A stretch of DNA of 64,000 bases, from the NCBI RefSeq assembly GCF_003473485.1, contig NC_053046.1, forward strand, positions 33,743,332 to 33,807,331, given 5' to 3'. Source of the stretch: Medicago truncatula (lineage: Eukaryota; Streptophyta; Magnoliopsida; Fabales; Fabaceae). The translations under genes were made by a program, and so were the position numbers. The notes below the pieces were generated by a model. It was not told where the DNA came from and made no database searches. It saw nothing but the letters and a program-made list of their open reading frames with translations. This document shows positions 46,501-56,265 of this stretch, in pieces (positions within the stretch are counted from its first letter, which is position 1; the number at the start of each line of letters is the position of its first letter).

Positions 46501-49500
46501 ATAATATACTGCTAGTGTTTTTAATAAAAATTGTAAATTAATTTTAGAAATTAGTTCTATACTTTTAAAGAAATAAGTAAAATAATAAAAGATAAAGTAT
46601 AGTTTTGCTAAAAAAAGCAGTGAAGTTATTTATGATGATGCCTACATCCTGTTCCTGATGCTGTTTTAAGGAATTTTGTAGTTTTTTAAAAACAAACAGT
46701 TAAGTCCCACATCAGAAAGTTTGGCAAGCAACCAAGAGGGAAATGGGCTATAAATAAGTTGTGTTGACTGTAGTTCTAAGTGTGCAAACCAAATGTTAAT
46801 GTAATGCACATGTGGTCCCAGTGTTCCAATGCTTATTAAAAGTGGCCATTTTCCAATGCAGTTAAAAGAAAATCATCTATACTATGTTTTCTTTTTCTGA
46901 GCTATTTTTAGCTCAATACAACTGCATATTGCTTTCTCTATCCGGTGCTTGGTTTTGTGTGAACTGTCAACAAATATGAGCAAACCAATACGTAAAAGTA
47001 CCGCGAATTGGTTTGCAGTTCCCTAGGGGTGTGGTGAACTATGTGACTATTATTTGGATTGGCAGTGAGTTTGGCAGAATCAGATTGGGATACTGTAATT
47101 TTAGCAAAAACTACTTTTTGGAGCTGAACAAAATCACAGTGCTACCATGACTTCGCCAAACTCATTGTCAATCCAAAATATGCACTAATTACTTATGCTA
47201 GTAGCATTATGTTTCCAAATTATAACTGCAAAGTGCCATAAAAAACCTATTGATTTGCTTAAAAACATGTTCATATCACTTACGTCTGAGTATTCATGTT
47301 TCTCACGGGACACAAACTTGAGAGATCTTATTATTTCACCGCACCATTTGTTAATAACGGTTTGATTGATATTTGATGTTAGCAGATGACAGCCATTACT
47401 AACAATGGTCAGAATTTTAAGGACAGATGATAATAGCAAGCTGACAACGTACTATAAGTTGTAATTTTGGAGCTAATGAGTTTTGCTCGTATATATTCAC
47501 AAATTTCATGATAGGTATAACAGAAATTTTCTCACAAGTACCAAGTTAAAAGTATCCTTTTTAATAGGCAAAAGTTGGTAAGATGGTGGCTACGGTAGTT
47601 TCCAGGGTTTGAAACCAGGAACTCCTTCTCAAACTCCTTTTTGTCCCTTAGCTCACTAACCGAGCTACCTATGTGGGACACCAAGTTATGTGTACATGAT
47701 GCTAATACATGTGTAAAAAGGAGGCTTCCCAGACCTTGAAGTCACTAATGGTATGCTAGACACCAGTGACTACTAACTTGACTAAATTAATTGCGCATCA
47801 GGATTCTGGTGAAGGTCCCAATTTAAAATTGTCTTAATTTGTGCGTAAGAGATCAAGCTAGTCAAGATCAAGATCCTACCTAGGATCTTGTTCAAAAAAA
47901 AGATCCTACCTAGGACAGGAATACCCAAATATAAATCATATTCAAATATATAGATCATGCATATAAAACGACGTGAACAAGCAAATAAGCTTAAAATCAC
48001 AACTAACATCACCTCAACTAACATTTAATTAAACTGCAATACGATTGCATAAGCAAGTCTCAAGCTACAACTCAAGTAAAGTTACAACTGAACGTGGAAA
48101 ACAAGTTGTTGACCGCGTGATAGGGGTGCGTTTTTTGTTGTGTGAAGTGCCATGGAAAGTCCGCATACAGTGAAACTATAAAACTTCAACATAACCAAAC
48201 TAACAAGATACTGTAACATATATGAAGTCAACAATGGATTAGAAACTAACCCCGAAAAATATGTCGAAACTTCCACTCAACATCATGGAGATCCCTAGCA
48301 ATAAGTTCTTGAGCAGGAGGTTGCTGTGAGAAATCCTGCACAGCCCAAATAGAAGATAAATATATCCATATCAAACTAGAATCAAACAGAAAGGGAAAAA
48401 AAAATCAGGGACACTACCAATGGAGGAAAAACTTTCTCAGCTGCACGACGAGGAACGGAGAACCCTCCATGTGTGCTTGTATCACTCGCCGTCAATGTCT
48501 TGCAAAAATAATTTGTAGGCTGCTTACTTGGAATCCCCAATTCCATAGGAAGAAACGTATCTTTCTGCTCTTGCTACAAGCACAATTACAAACACATTTA
48601 AAAAAAAAAAAACTCTCATTACACGAACAAAACATCAAGTCGGAGAATAAAAGGATAGCATACCGGAGTCAACGGCTGTAGCGTCATTTGAGCATACACT
48701 TCGTCTGTTTCAACATCTGCCTGAAAATTAACACAAGCTCTAGTTGACTGAACTCATTCACTTATATTGGAGATAAACCTAACTCACAACTATCATAACT
48801 ACGTCTACAATGAAGATATAAATATTGCACTCACATGCATTGTAACATTATGAAGTTGGCATATCAACTGAGGCGGCAAACTAGGATAATTCGGTATTTG
48901 CCCATCAATTTCTCTGTTGGTTGTGGCAGAAACCTAGAATCATTGTTCAGCAAAAGTTCAGCTCAACAACTTCCAATAACAACAACAAAAAGAAACTGCC
49001 ACATTTGAGTCTCTTTCAAACCAAAGTTTGCAAGAAAAATTATGTATCACTCATAGCATGTAAAACTAGACAACACTGAAACAATAAGGAGTTGTAGTAG
49101 GAAATAGGGTTTAAAATAGCACCTGCTCACTATGACCTTGAGGGAAGTAAACCACACGAGTCCCTGCAGTTGGTAGAGAAACTAAGGGACCCGCACATGC
49201 ATGCCATAGCTCAGAATTCAAACACTTCTTCTCCCCTCCTATTACCATAATTTCACACATCAAATTATCTCATACAAAAAAGGAAACAACAATGATATTG
49301 AAGCATAAACAAAAGGGGTTTTTTGAAAGTGACACATAGTCATATACTATTCAATATTCATCTACAATTCTACTACATGTATAAAACATACAGCAGACCC
49401 CCCCAACAAGGAGCTCAGAATAGGGTACCACATACTATTCAATATTCATCTACAAATCAACATGTATAAAATTCGCTCGAGAGGGATTAATCTATACAGT

Positions 49501-49648
49501 TGCACGCAGATGATACTAAAACTCGCTCGAGGGATTAATCCCTGTAATTGCACACAAATGATACTAGTTCACAAAAAAAAAATTAGAGAAAAGAGAAAAT
49601 GATACCTTCATGACCCTGCTGACTCATTCCTGATGTTGAAAGCTTCAT
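40565..49648 (-). CDS. ARF8: Auxin response factor 8-type transcription activator, 14 exons, 841 aa
   Basis: Exons: 49648-49606, 49238-49123, 48933-48835, 48720-48664, 48573-48418, 48335-48251, 45423-45333, 45230-45066, 44980-44858, 43402-43327, 42817-42670, 42404-41407, 41317-41127, 40742-40565. All have GT-AG borders and consistent phase, totalling 2526 coding bases. The start [15 protein letters not shown] and [14 protein letters not shown], with B3 DNA-binding domain at about 126-230 ([20 protein letters not shown]), ARF dimerisation part to about 386 ([18 protein letters not shown]), Gln/Ser/Leu-rich activation region 387-719, and PB1 domain 720-810 ([21 protein letters not shown]), match ARF8 over its full length. 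It binds auxin response elements in the nucleus and is restrained by Aux/IAA partners through PB1. Intron 6 is 2.8 kb with a SINE; intron 9 carries a MITE. Confidence 0.95.
41178..41198 (-). promoter_or_regulatory. miR167 target site in ARF8
   Basis: The transcript strand reads TAGATCAGGCTGGCAGCTTGT in exon 13, encoding the RSGWQL part of the PB1 domain. It pairs with miR167 apart from one internal mismatch and the last two bases, as in known ARF6 and ARF8 sites. Cleavage of ARF6/ARF8 mRNAs by miR167 is established. Confidence 0.93.
43680..43885. mobile_element. Palindromic MITE in ARF8 intron 9
   Basis: Arms share gctaacaacacact / agtgttgctagc and ttttattggttaaa / tttaaccaataaaa in inverted order around a centre near 43790. 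No coding region. It lies wholly within the intron. Confidence 0.65.
47549..47680 (-). mobile_element. tRNA-like SINE in ARF8 intron 6
   Basis: On the minus strand, box A (ggtagctcggttagtgagc) and box B (ggtttcaaaccc) appear at SINE spacing, followed by a pyrimidine/A-rich end. The flanks share accaagtta, a possible 9-bp remnant of the target duplication. Confidence 0.55.
49340..49570. repeat. Two pairs of imperfect direct repeats in ARF8 intron 1
   Basis: One pair contains catactattcaatattcatc (near 49340 and 49431). The other contains ctcgctcgag..ggattaatc..gatacta (near 49473-49520 and 49521-49566). Local duplications in an intron. Confidence 0.7.
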
Positions 49649-49702
49649 AACACACAAGCTATACCTTTTTTTTCCTCTTTAAAAAGACACAATTTTTAGC
49701 AA

Positions 49703-49807
49703 TCACACAGACACATTGAACCCTAACTCAGAGTCCCCATCCTCAATTTCCCCAAACCCATTATTACATTCACTCATACCTCTCTCCCACTTTCCAATGC
49801 ACTCCAT
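49703..49807 (-). CDS. Upstream ORF in the ARF8 leader, 34 codons
   Basis: The minus-strand ATG at 49807 opens a 34-codon frame (MECIGKWERG..) that ends with TGA at 49703, 54 bases before the ARF8 start codon. It counts as a uORF only if the leader is unspliced here. No conservation can be judged from one sequence. ARF mRNAs with regulatory uORFs are known in plants for other family members. Confidence 0.4.
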   Translation of the reverse strand: MECIGKWERGMSECNNGFGEIEDGDSELGFNVSV

Positions 49808-49861
49808 CCCAACACACACACACAAAAAAAAAAACACTAATTTCTATAATCAAACATTACC

Positions 49862-49888
49862 TTAAAAAACCAACATCATGGGATCCAT
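49862..49888 (-). CDS. Upstream ORF in the ARF8 leader, 8 codons
   Basis: The minus strand reads ATG at 49888 and encodes MDPMMLVF before TAA. Short, in the presumed leader, possibly affecting initiation at the main start. Functional status unknown. Confidence 0.35.
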   Translation of the reverse strand: MDPMMLVF

Positions 49889-50021
49889 GTGAATAGTTAC
49901 AAAATCATTAACAAACAAAAGAAACTAAGAAACCCCACCAAAAAAAAACCTTAAAAAAAGTAATAAAAAACCCTTCTTTGCAAAAAGGGTTTTTGTTAAT
50001 AAGAACAACTATGAAGCAGAG

Positions 50022-50129
50022 TTAAGAAAAACTATGACCCTTATGAGCCAAAAGAGGAAACCAAGTGAAACATACAATCAACATAAACAAAAACATGAAG
50101 AAAAGTGGCACGTTACTCAAGAAAACCAT
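50022..50129 (-). CDS. Upstream ORF in the ARF8 leader, 35 codons
   Basis: The ATG at 50129 is the first start codon in this frame downstream of the presumed transcription start. The encoded peptide (MVFLSNVPLF..) is hydrophobic with no recognised domain. The frame is also open upstream to 50351, beyond the TATA box, which I regard as accidental. Confidence 0.3.
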   Translation of the reverse strand: MVFLSNVPLFFMFLFMLIVCFTWFPLLAHKGHSFS

Positions 50130-50315
50130 TGAAATGAAACTGAAGAAGAGAATATGAATGTGAAAAAAATACACAGAAAGTGAGTTTGAAGTGTAATGAA
50201 GTAAAGTCCTTGTTTTGTGGCCAATCACTTTCTGATAGAGACACAAGTGAGAGATTTTTGGGTTTGAAATGAAGAGAGAAGAGAGAGAAAGAAAAGTAAA
50301 AGGAAGAGTCTTTGC

Positions 50316-50327
50316 CATATATAAAGG
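50316..50327 (-). promoter_or_regulatory. TATA box of ARF8
   Basis: The minus strand reads CCTTTATATATG followed 25-60 bases later by a CT-rich leader (ttttctttctctctcttctctc), the usual form of plant core promoters. A leader of about 640 bases before the ARF8 ATG would result. Confidence 0.6.
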
Positions 50328-50785
50328 GGGGTCCCGACAGAAATGGGACATGGTGCAGAGGTGAGAAGAGAGAGAAAGTTTGTGTTGGAGTGAAATGTGA
50401 TCAGCCGTTGGATTTTCCGTACGTTGAATCTAGGACGTTGGTTTGAGGTTGATGTGACAGCATGCATGTGCCACCATCCTTCAGTGGTCGTTGTCAGAGT
50501 ACGGAGTATGTATGTGAGGAAAAATATACTATGAGAAATCAAATCTTTTTTCGATTTTATTTTATACTAAGTGTATACTCATAATCATAATCAAAATATA
50601 CACAAAATTTTGTGGCTTTTGTCTTCCAACTTCTTAATTCTATGTAATAACAAAAAAATTTGCTGGTTTACTATGATTTTTTTTTTTTGTGTATATCAAA
50701 GCGGAGAAATGACAAACTTTGGAACGTTATTGAAATTTATTCTCTTGTGACGGTACAGTTGGGGCATGATATCTTGCTCGAGTGG

Positions 50786-51135
50786 AAACATGTGTGCAAC
50801 TGAAGAGAACAGCACGAAGCAATGCAAGATGTCTTAGCTTCGGGTCTGGATCATTGTTGATAGAATTTGCTGGAAAAGGCCTAAAGCAAAGGGTGAAGTG
50901 CAATGTCAATGTGGCAATCTTTCAGAAGCAAGGATGATATGGTATAGGGATGTGTATATGGACGACAAACGTGACCTCATGGCTGCAAAGATTTCTTCGT
51001 ATAGAGGTTTACCAAAACTTCATGAAGCAAAGGCACAGGGCTTAGAGGAGACAATCATTTAGCTTGGTAACATGAGTTTATCACGGGTGTATATTGAACT
51101 CAGCTATAAGCAAGTGATTTAGGACATACATAATA
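50786..51135 (+). pseudogene. Non-LTR retroelement RNase H-like domain fragment
   Basis: The plus-strand frame includes CWKRPKAKGEVQCQCGNLSE, KISSYRGLPKLHEAKAQGLE and, after an in-frame stop, LGNMSLSRVYIELSYKQVI and a stop. This is the RNase H-like (RVT_3) module found at the end of plant LINE polyproteins (W-x-PP..VKCNVDA, ..EAEALGL.., SRVYIELDC). The catalytic Asp-containing NVDA is lost (CQCGN). Dead fragment. Confidence 0.7.
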
Positions 51136-51389
51136 AATTTAGTTTCAATTTTAAAGTAATTGCTATTTTAAATTTTTGAAAAGTTTCCTTTAGTTTTACA
51201 CAAACCTTGATATAAGTTTTCTTTAGTTTTGCTAAAAAAAAAAGAAAGTTTTATTCGGAGATAAGCAAATATTGTTGCTCATTTTTTTAGGCAAAGTGGC
51301 GCTATCATACGCTTATTCCCAAGTTCATGAGCATATGCCGCCTTTTTCAAAGATATCTTAAAAATTGTGGTTGGGTCTAACAAAACCGG

Positions 51390-51507
51390 TTTTTGAGGTG
51401 AAGATTTTTCCCACTTGTAATCATTGATTCAGACCATTTCTCAACCAATGTGGGACTATTTAACTCACCCTCTCACAACCATGGATCTTGGAGGAGACTC
51501 TGATACC
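51390..51507 (-). mobile_element. TRIM-like LTR fragment, reverse orientation
   Basis: The minus strand reads GGTATCAGAGTCTCC, then TTGTGAGAGGGTGAG, then TTAAATAGTCCCACATTGG: a PBS-like, purine-tract and LTR-start order as in the neighbouring TRIM, but inverted. Confidence 0.45.
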
Positions 51508-51753
51508 ACCTTAAAAGTCAATTTTGTAAGGATGAGTTAGATCCCAATTTCAACATGGTATCAGAGCCTATCGATCGGGTACCCCACTGTTTATATACGT
51601 GTATCAAGCCCAAGAGTGTTGGGTGTGAGGGGGTGTTGGGAAAAATCCAAGTCCCACATCGGATAGATAAGACTCTTGATAAGAGTTTGTAAAAAGGAGA
51701 CATTCGTCACTTTATAAATCTGTTTTGTAAAGATAAGTTAGACCCTAATTTCA
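51508..51753 (+). mobile_element. TRIM retrotransposon with truncated 5' LTR
   Basis: The 5' LTR end (..gatgagttagatcccaattt), primer site tggtatcagagc at 51556-51567, a 60-bp interior, purine tract gtgtgaggggg, and 3' LTR starting TGTTGGG at 51634 and ending ..gataagttagaccctaattt. The two LTR ends match each other. No coding capacity. Confidence 0.75.
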
Positions 51754-52227
51754 CCGGGATGAGTGTATGCCATCATATATTATAATATAATTGAAGTTAT
51801 GAATAAAATAAATTAATTATGAATAAAATAAATTAATTTAGTTTGTGTATAAAAAAAAAAAAAAAAAAAGTCAAAATATACACACACAAGTTTATAATAT
51901 GATTACCAATGATAGATTGATTCAAGTGACATTAAAATGTGTTGCAGTTGGGATTTAGAAAAAATGAATTGTTGTTCTGATTCCCTTTATGTAGTCCAGT
52001 TAGGGACTACGAAAACGTATCAATATCACCATTAAGCTAATATGTTGAAGGTTATGGTATATTGCATTAAGAAAGATTGGAATTTTGTTTTGAAACATAC
52101 TCTTCATGAATGTAATATTTGTGTGGATATCCTTATAAAATTTGGAACCAATTATTTAGTCTTTTATTATGGTTAATGAATTGTTTTCTAGTTTGTCTTC
52201 ACACTTCTAGCAGACGCTCGATGAGTA

Positions 52228-52360
52228 TCATTTTTTTTTTGTTTGTAAATGGACGAAATAATAAATAATTATTTAAACTCACACACATGAATGGAGGGAC
52301 CGGAGTTCAAACTCCAATTACAACATTCGATCTAACAATTTTGTCAGTTGAGTTAAGATT
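52228..52360 (-). mobile_element. SINE, same family as 16983-17153
   Basis: Minus-strand box A cttaactcaactgacaaaat and box B ggagtttgaactcc, then ..gtgtgtgagttt.. and a terminal A run (plus-strand T run at 52228-52238). No clear target duplication. Confidence 0.6.
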
Positions 52361-52682
52361 TTTTAACCGAGGAGTGTCCTCTATTAGGACTTTTTTTCAC
52401 TTTTTCTTTAAGAGAACCATAAAAAGATTGATCAAAGTGATAGAATATTTTGACATCTTAAATAAGTGCCTAAATGGTCAGAGAGTTTGATGTTTGGGTC
52501 GGGCATATGGAAAAAATATTTGAAAGAGAGAATTTACTTTGTGTGTTCAATAAATTTTCCAATATAAATTAGTAATTGATAAACGACGGTTGAATTTTTG
52601 TGCATATAACATGTAAAAGAAAGGATAGTATGTTTATAAGAAATTAAATTGTATACATAATTAATATTGTGAAAATTTTCAC

Positions 52683-52686
<4 letters not shown>

Positions 52687-52750
<64 letters not shown>
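52687..52750. repeat. (AT)32 microsatellite
   Basis: Uninterrupted AT dinucleotides over 64 bases. Confidence 0.95.
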
Positions 52751-52752
<2 letters not shown>

Positions 52753-54329
52753 TATTCGATTATTTTGTATGGATAAAAAAAGTTGATCATTGTATCACTT
52801 TCTTACCAATTCTTAAACAGTTTTTTCTAATATCAATATGGCAAGTGCGAATTAAGACATCTCTCAACAAGATCGGTCTAAAGATAAGGTCATCAAGACA
52901 ATCATCTTAGGCCTTGAAAAATATATATTTGATAAAAACTTCGCATATTCTGTCGTTGAAAAAAATATCTGCTTGATAGAAAAGTTTCATAATCTTTTTT
53001 TTTTACAAAAAGACCTCATAATCTACTAAAATTAATACTACATTAACAAAGATTAAATAAGTTGATTTTGTGATCAATAAAAAATGAAATATCAAATAAA
53101 ATTGATTGCAATGGTTTAATATATGGTTTTGCATCTAAAACGTATGAAAACAATAATTAATATAGAGTAATTTTACTAAAGCACTGTTATGAGTTTCATA
53201 AAGGTTTCAACTTAAAATTCACCTTAGGTCTCAATATATGTTGAACCGACCTTGTCTTTATAACTTTTCACATGTTTATCGTCAAATAAACATTTATTAA
53301 TCTTCGTTGTTACAAGCTCGTGATTTAATTATGGGTATTTTCTATATAGAATTCCGAGTTTGAATCCAAATAACCATATTTTTCCTTCTTATGTGTATGT
53401 TTATTTGAGTTTGTTTTGTTCGCTAGACTAATAGCTAAATAAATAAATAACTTTAATTATAATTTTGTATTTAAAATTAGATTCAATTTGTATGTAGTGT
53501 TAGTATAAAAAGTTATGCACATATATTACATGATACATTTAACCACATTTCACAATTTAAATATTTGTGAAGATCTAATATAGAAAGTCGACAAAAAATA
53601 TTGTATGATTTGATTGAATGTGTGTTTAAAAAATATTACAATGTCAATAAATAAAAATTATGGGTAAATAGTTATTTTCGTCCATCAATGGGTAACGAGT
53701 AGGCAAAATAGTTTATCAATGTATCATAATTTCAAAATAATCTCTAATTGTGCACTGTGCTAATCAAAATAGTCTGATGTTGAAATATTCAATTAATTCT
53801 GAAAGTAACTCTTTTTTTTTTTTTACATGGACTGATATGACAATAGATAAATATATTAAGGAATTAATACCATAGGATTAACATCATTGAATTTTTTTTG
53901 TAGGATTAACATAACATTTTAATGTTAAAGAATATTTTGATTAACAAGTGTACAATCATGAACTATTTTAAGATTTAATATACTATGTGAGGTTATTATG
54001 ACTATTTTTACACGTTTAGAGAAGGAAAGACTATTTGATCAAAATCTCATAAAATTTTGGTATATGTTATTTTAGAGAGAATAAAATCATAGTTATTATG
54101 CATGTTGTTTTATGGAAAATGAAAAATGTTCTTATTTTCATCCTAAATTTTTGAAAAATAATAATATTCGTTTTGGCTCAATAAGATGATTAAGTTGCTT
54201 GATAACCTGCAATGTATAATGTATTCAAACTAAATCAATAAGAGCAATTTCCAAGAAAAAAATCAAATAATGATTAAACATAATTGTGGTTGAAATTTGT
54301 ATGTATAATAAAAACACATAAGAGATAAT
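52751..54329. other. Gene-free AT-rich stretch
   Basis: No recognisable coding regions. A ccgagtttgaatcc word near 53360 may be an old SINE B box. Confidence 0.35.
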
Positions 54330-54332
54330 TTA

Positions 54333-54440
54333 CTGTGTCATTGGCTCTATAATACCATTGCGCTGTGAAATACAGTTCTCATCAATTGCTTCAAACATTT
54401 CCACAATTTTGCAAATGAAATGATAATCATCTTTCTCCTC
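54333..54440 (-). other. Possible orphan terminal exon
   Basis: On the minus strand a strong acceptor (ttttcttttaatatttag) at about 54458-54441 precedes a 36-codon frame with complex composition (EEKDDYHFICKIVEMFEAID..) ending MTQ-stop. The rest of the gene is not recognisable; it could be a gene fragment or chance. Confidence 0.25.
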
Positions 54441-56095
54441 CTAAATATTAAAAGAAAATATATCATACACATATTTAGAATTGAACAAGAAGCATATAAC
54501 ATTCAATATACTATATTTCATCGTCACAAGCAGACCAACTAATTAAATAGAATTCTACATAATAATGAAGCATCAGCATCATACAATGATTAACTTGTAG
54601 CTATGTGTGCTAGCCCATGTTATTATAGATTGACCTAACACGTGCTCTTGAAAACAAGAACTAAGTGATAAATTGTAAGGGTTTTGTTCATCATTATTTT
54701 TAAGTAACAATTGGATAGTTTATCTTCAATTTTGTATTATTGTTTTCCACTCACTTTTACTCTTCATTTCTTGATTATCAAAGCCTAAAACACTTGAATG
54801 TTCTATTTGTGGATTGGAGTTTGCAATAGGACAAGCTTTAAGCGGCTACATGAGAAGATATAGAGCTTCAAATATAAACGAAAATAATATGAACAATTTT
54901 AATAATACTATGAGTTGTAGTGTGATAGTCTTATCTCTTGATTATTAATTGATTTATGTAACATGACATATAACATGTGTTTTGCATGGGTTTGATTATA
55001 ATATTTTTTTATAGTTGGGTTTGATTATAATATTTACTTGCAACATTTTTATAAATGAGAAAATAAAAATTGTGATAACTATATATTTTTATAATTAGAT
55101 GATTGATAATATTTTAACATGCCGTAAAATATGATTACCATGTTATTACTAATTTATATTAAAATAGGAGTGTTGTTTAAAAATAAAAGAATTTATATGA
55201 ATTTATATCGTAGATTTAAAAACATATATATGGTAGAATTTGAAGACGCTATCCTATTTTACCCTAATAGTGCAAATATTTGTTTGTTGGGTTAACCGTG
55301 GTGCAATAATAGATTGATTTGGTTTTTTATATTTGAATGCAATGTTTTGTGACCTTTAAACTTCTTACCATTCTTCCAATATATATATTATTTTATTTTG
55401 TTTTTGATAAACCCATATGAAAAAAAAACTACTATATACGATTAGGTTCTTCCCTTAAAAAAAAATTATTAGGTTATTCTACCCAATATAATCACAACTA
55501 TATATGATGGAACAAAACTACATGAAATGAAGTTAAATTAAGGAAAAAAAGTTCTTTTTTATAGTAGGAATAACAATGGTACACCAATGAGTAAGGAAAT
55601 GAAAGAAAAAAACACAAGATCAATATTATAATGCAAAATAAATCTTTATGTTTAGATATGATTGGTACAATTATACATACTCTTATCATATTATTTGAAT
55701 GCAATGCCTTATGGACTTTTAAACTTATGCTTATATGTTATTTTTTTGGTAAAATTCATAAAAAAAAAAAAATATGCTTGCGTTCTTCTACTATATAAAA
55801 TAGATCGTAACAATATTTTTATAATGAATTATATATATACACAAACTTTAAAATTTAAAAATAACCAATACTAATTTTATGTTTAAAAATAACAAATGAT
55901 TAAACTTTGCCATGAATTAATGTGAATGAGTATTGGAGTAGTTAAGGAATAGAAAATAACCAATGATTTAGAGTCCTATAAATATTTTTGTTGATAATTA
56001 AGGAAAATATTTTTGTCCTATATAGTTATACACGAATGCATCAGTTTTTTGTGGTATTATTTATATAATAAAATTAGACATTAAATTGATATAGT
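54441..56095. other. Gene-free AT-rich stretch
   Basis: Nothing supported. Short hydrophobic frames at 55498-55704 and 55662-55874 are low-complexity. Confidence 0.35.
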
Positions 56096-56265
56096 AAATA
56101 GTTTCAAGGTCATCCCCGTGAGCTTAGCTCAGTTGGTAGGGATATTGCATATTATATGCAGGAGCCGGGGTTCGAACCCCGGACACTCCACTTCTCCACA
56201 ATTAAATTGTGTGAGCTCTAGCCATCAGGCTACTTGACCAAAAAAAAAAAAATAGTTTCAAGGTC
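56096..56265 (+). mobile_element. tRNA-derived SINE with 16-bp target duplication
   Basis: The flanks 56096-56111 and 56250-56265 are identical (aaatagtttcaaggtc). The body at 56112-56249 has box A (gagcttagctcagttggtag), box B (ggttcgaacccc), a short unique part ending gctacttgacc, and a terminal A run. The tRNA-like part lacks a matching acceptor stem, so it is a SINE and not a tRNA gene. Confidence 0.9.

Noticed and set aside
46695-46760. Possible snRNA promoter (gtcccacatc plus tataaata)
   Set aside because: The same words are common in LTR/TRIM promoters here, and no snRNA sequence follows.
50130-50351. 109-residue minus-strand frame starting at 50351
   Set aside because: It begins upstream of the TATA box and has no domain; only the part from 50129 could be in the ARF8 leader.
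56112-56195. tRNA gene
   Set aside because: Boxes A and B are good, but the acceptor arms do not pair, and an A-tail with flanking target duplication shows a SINE.
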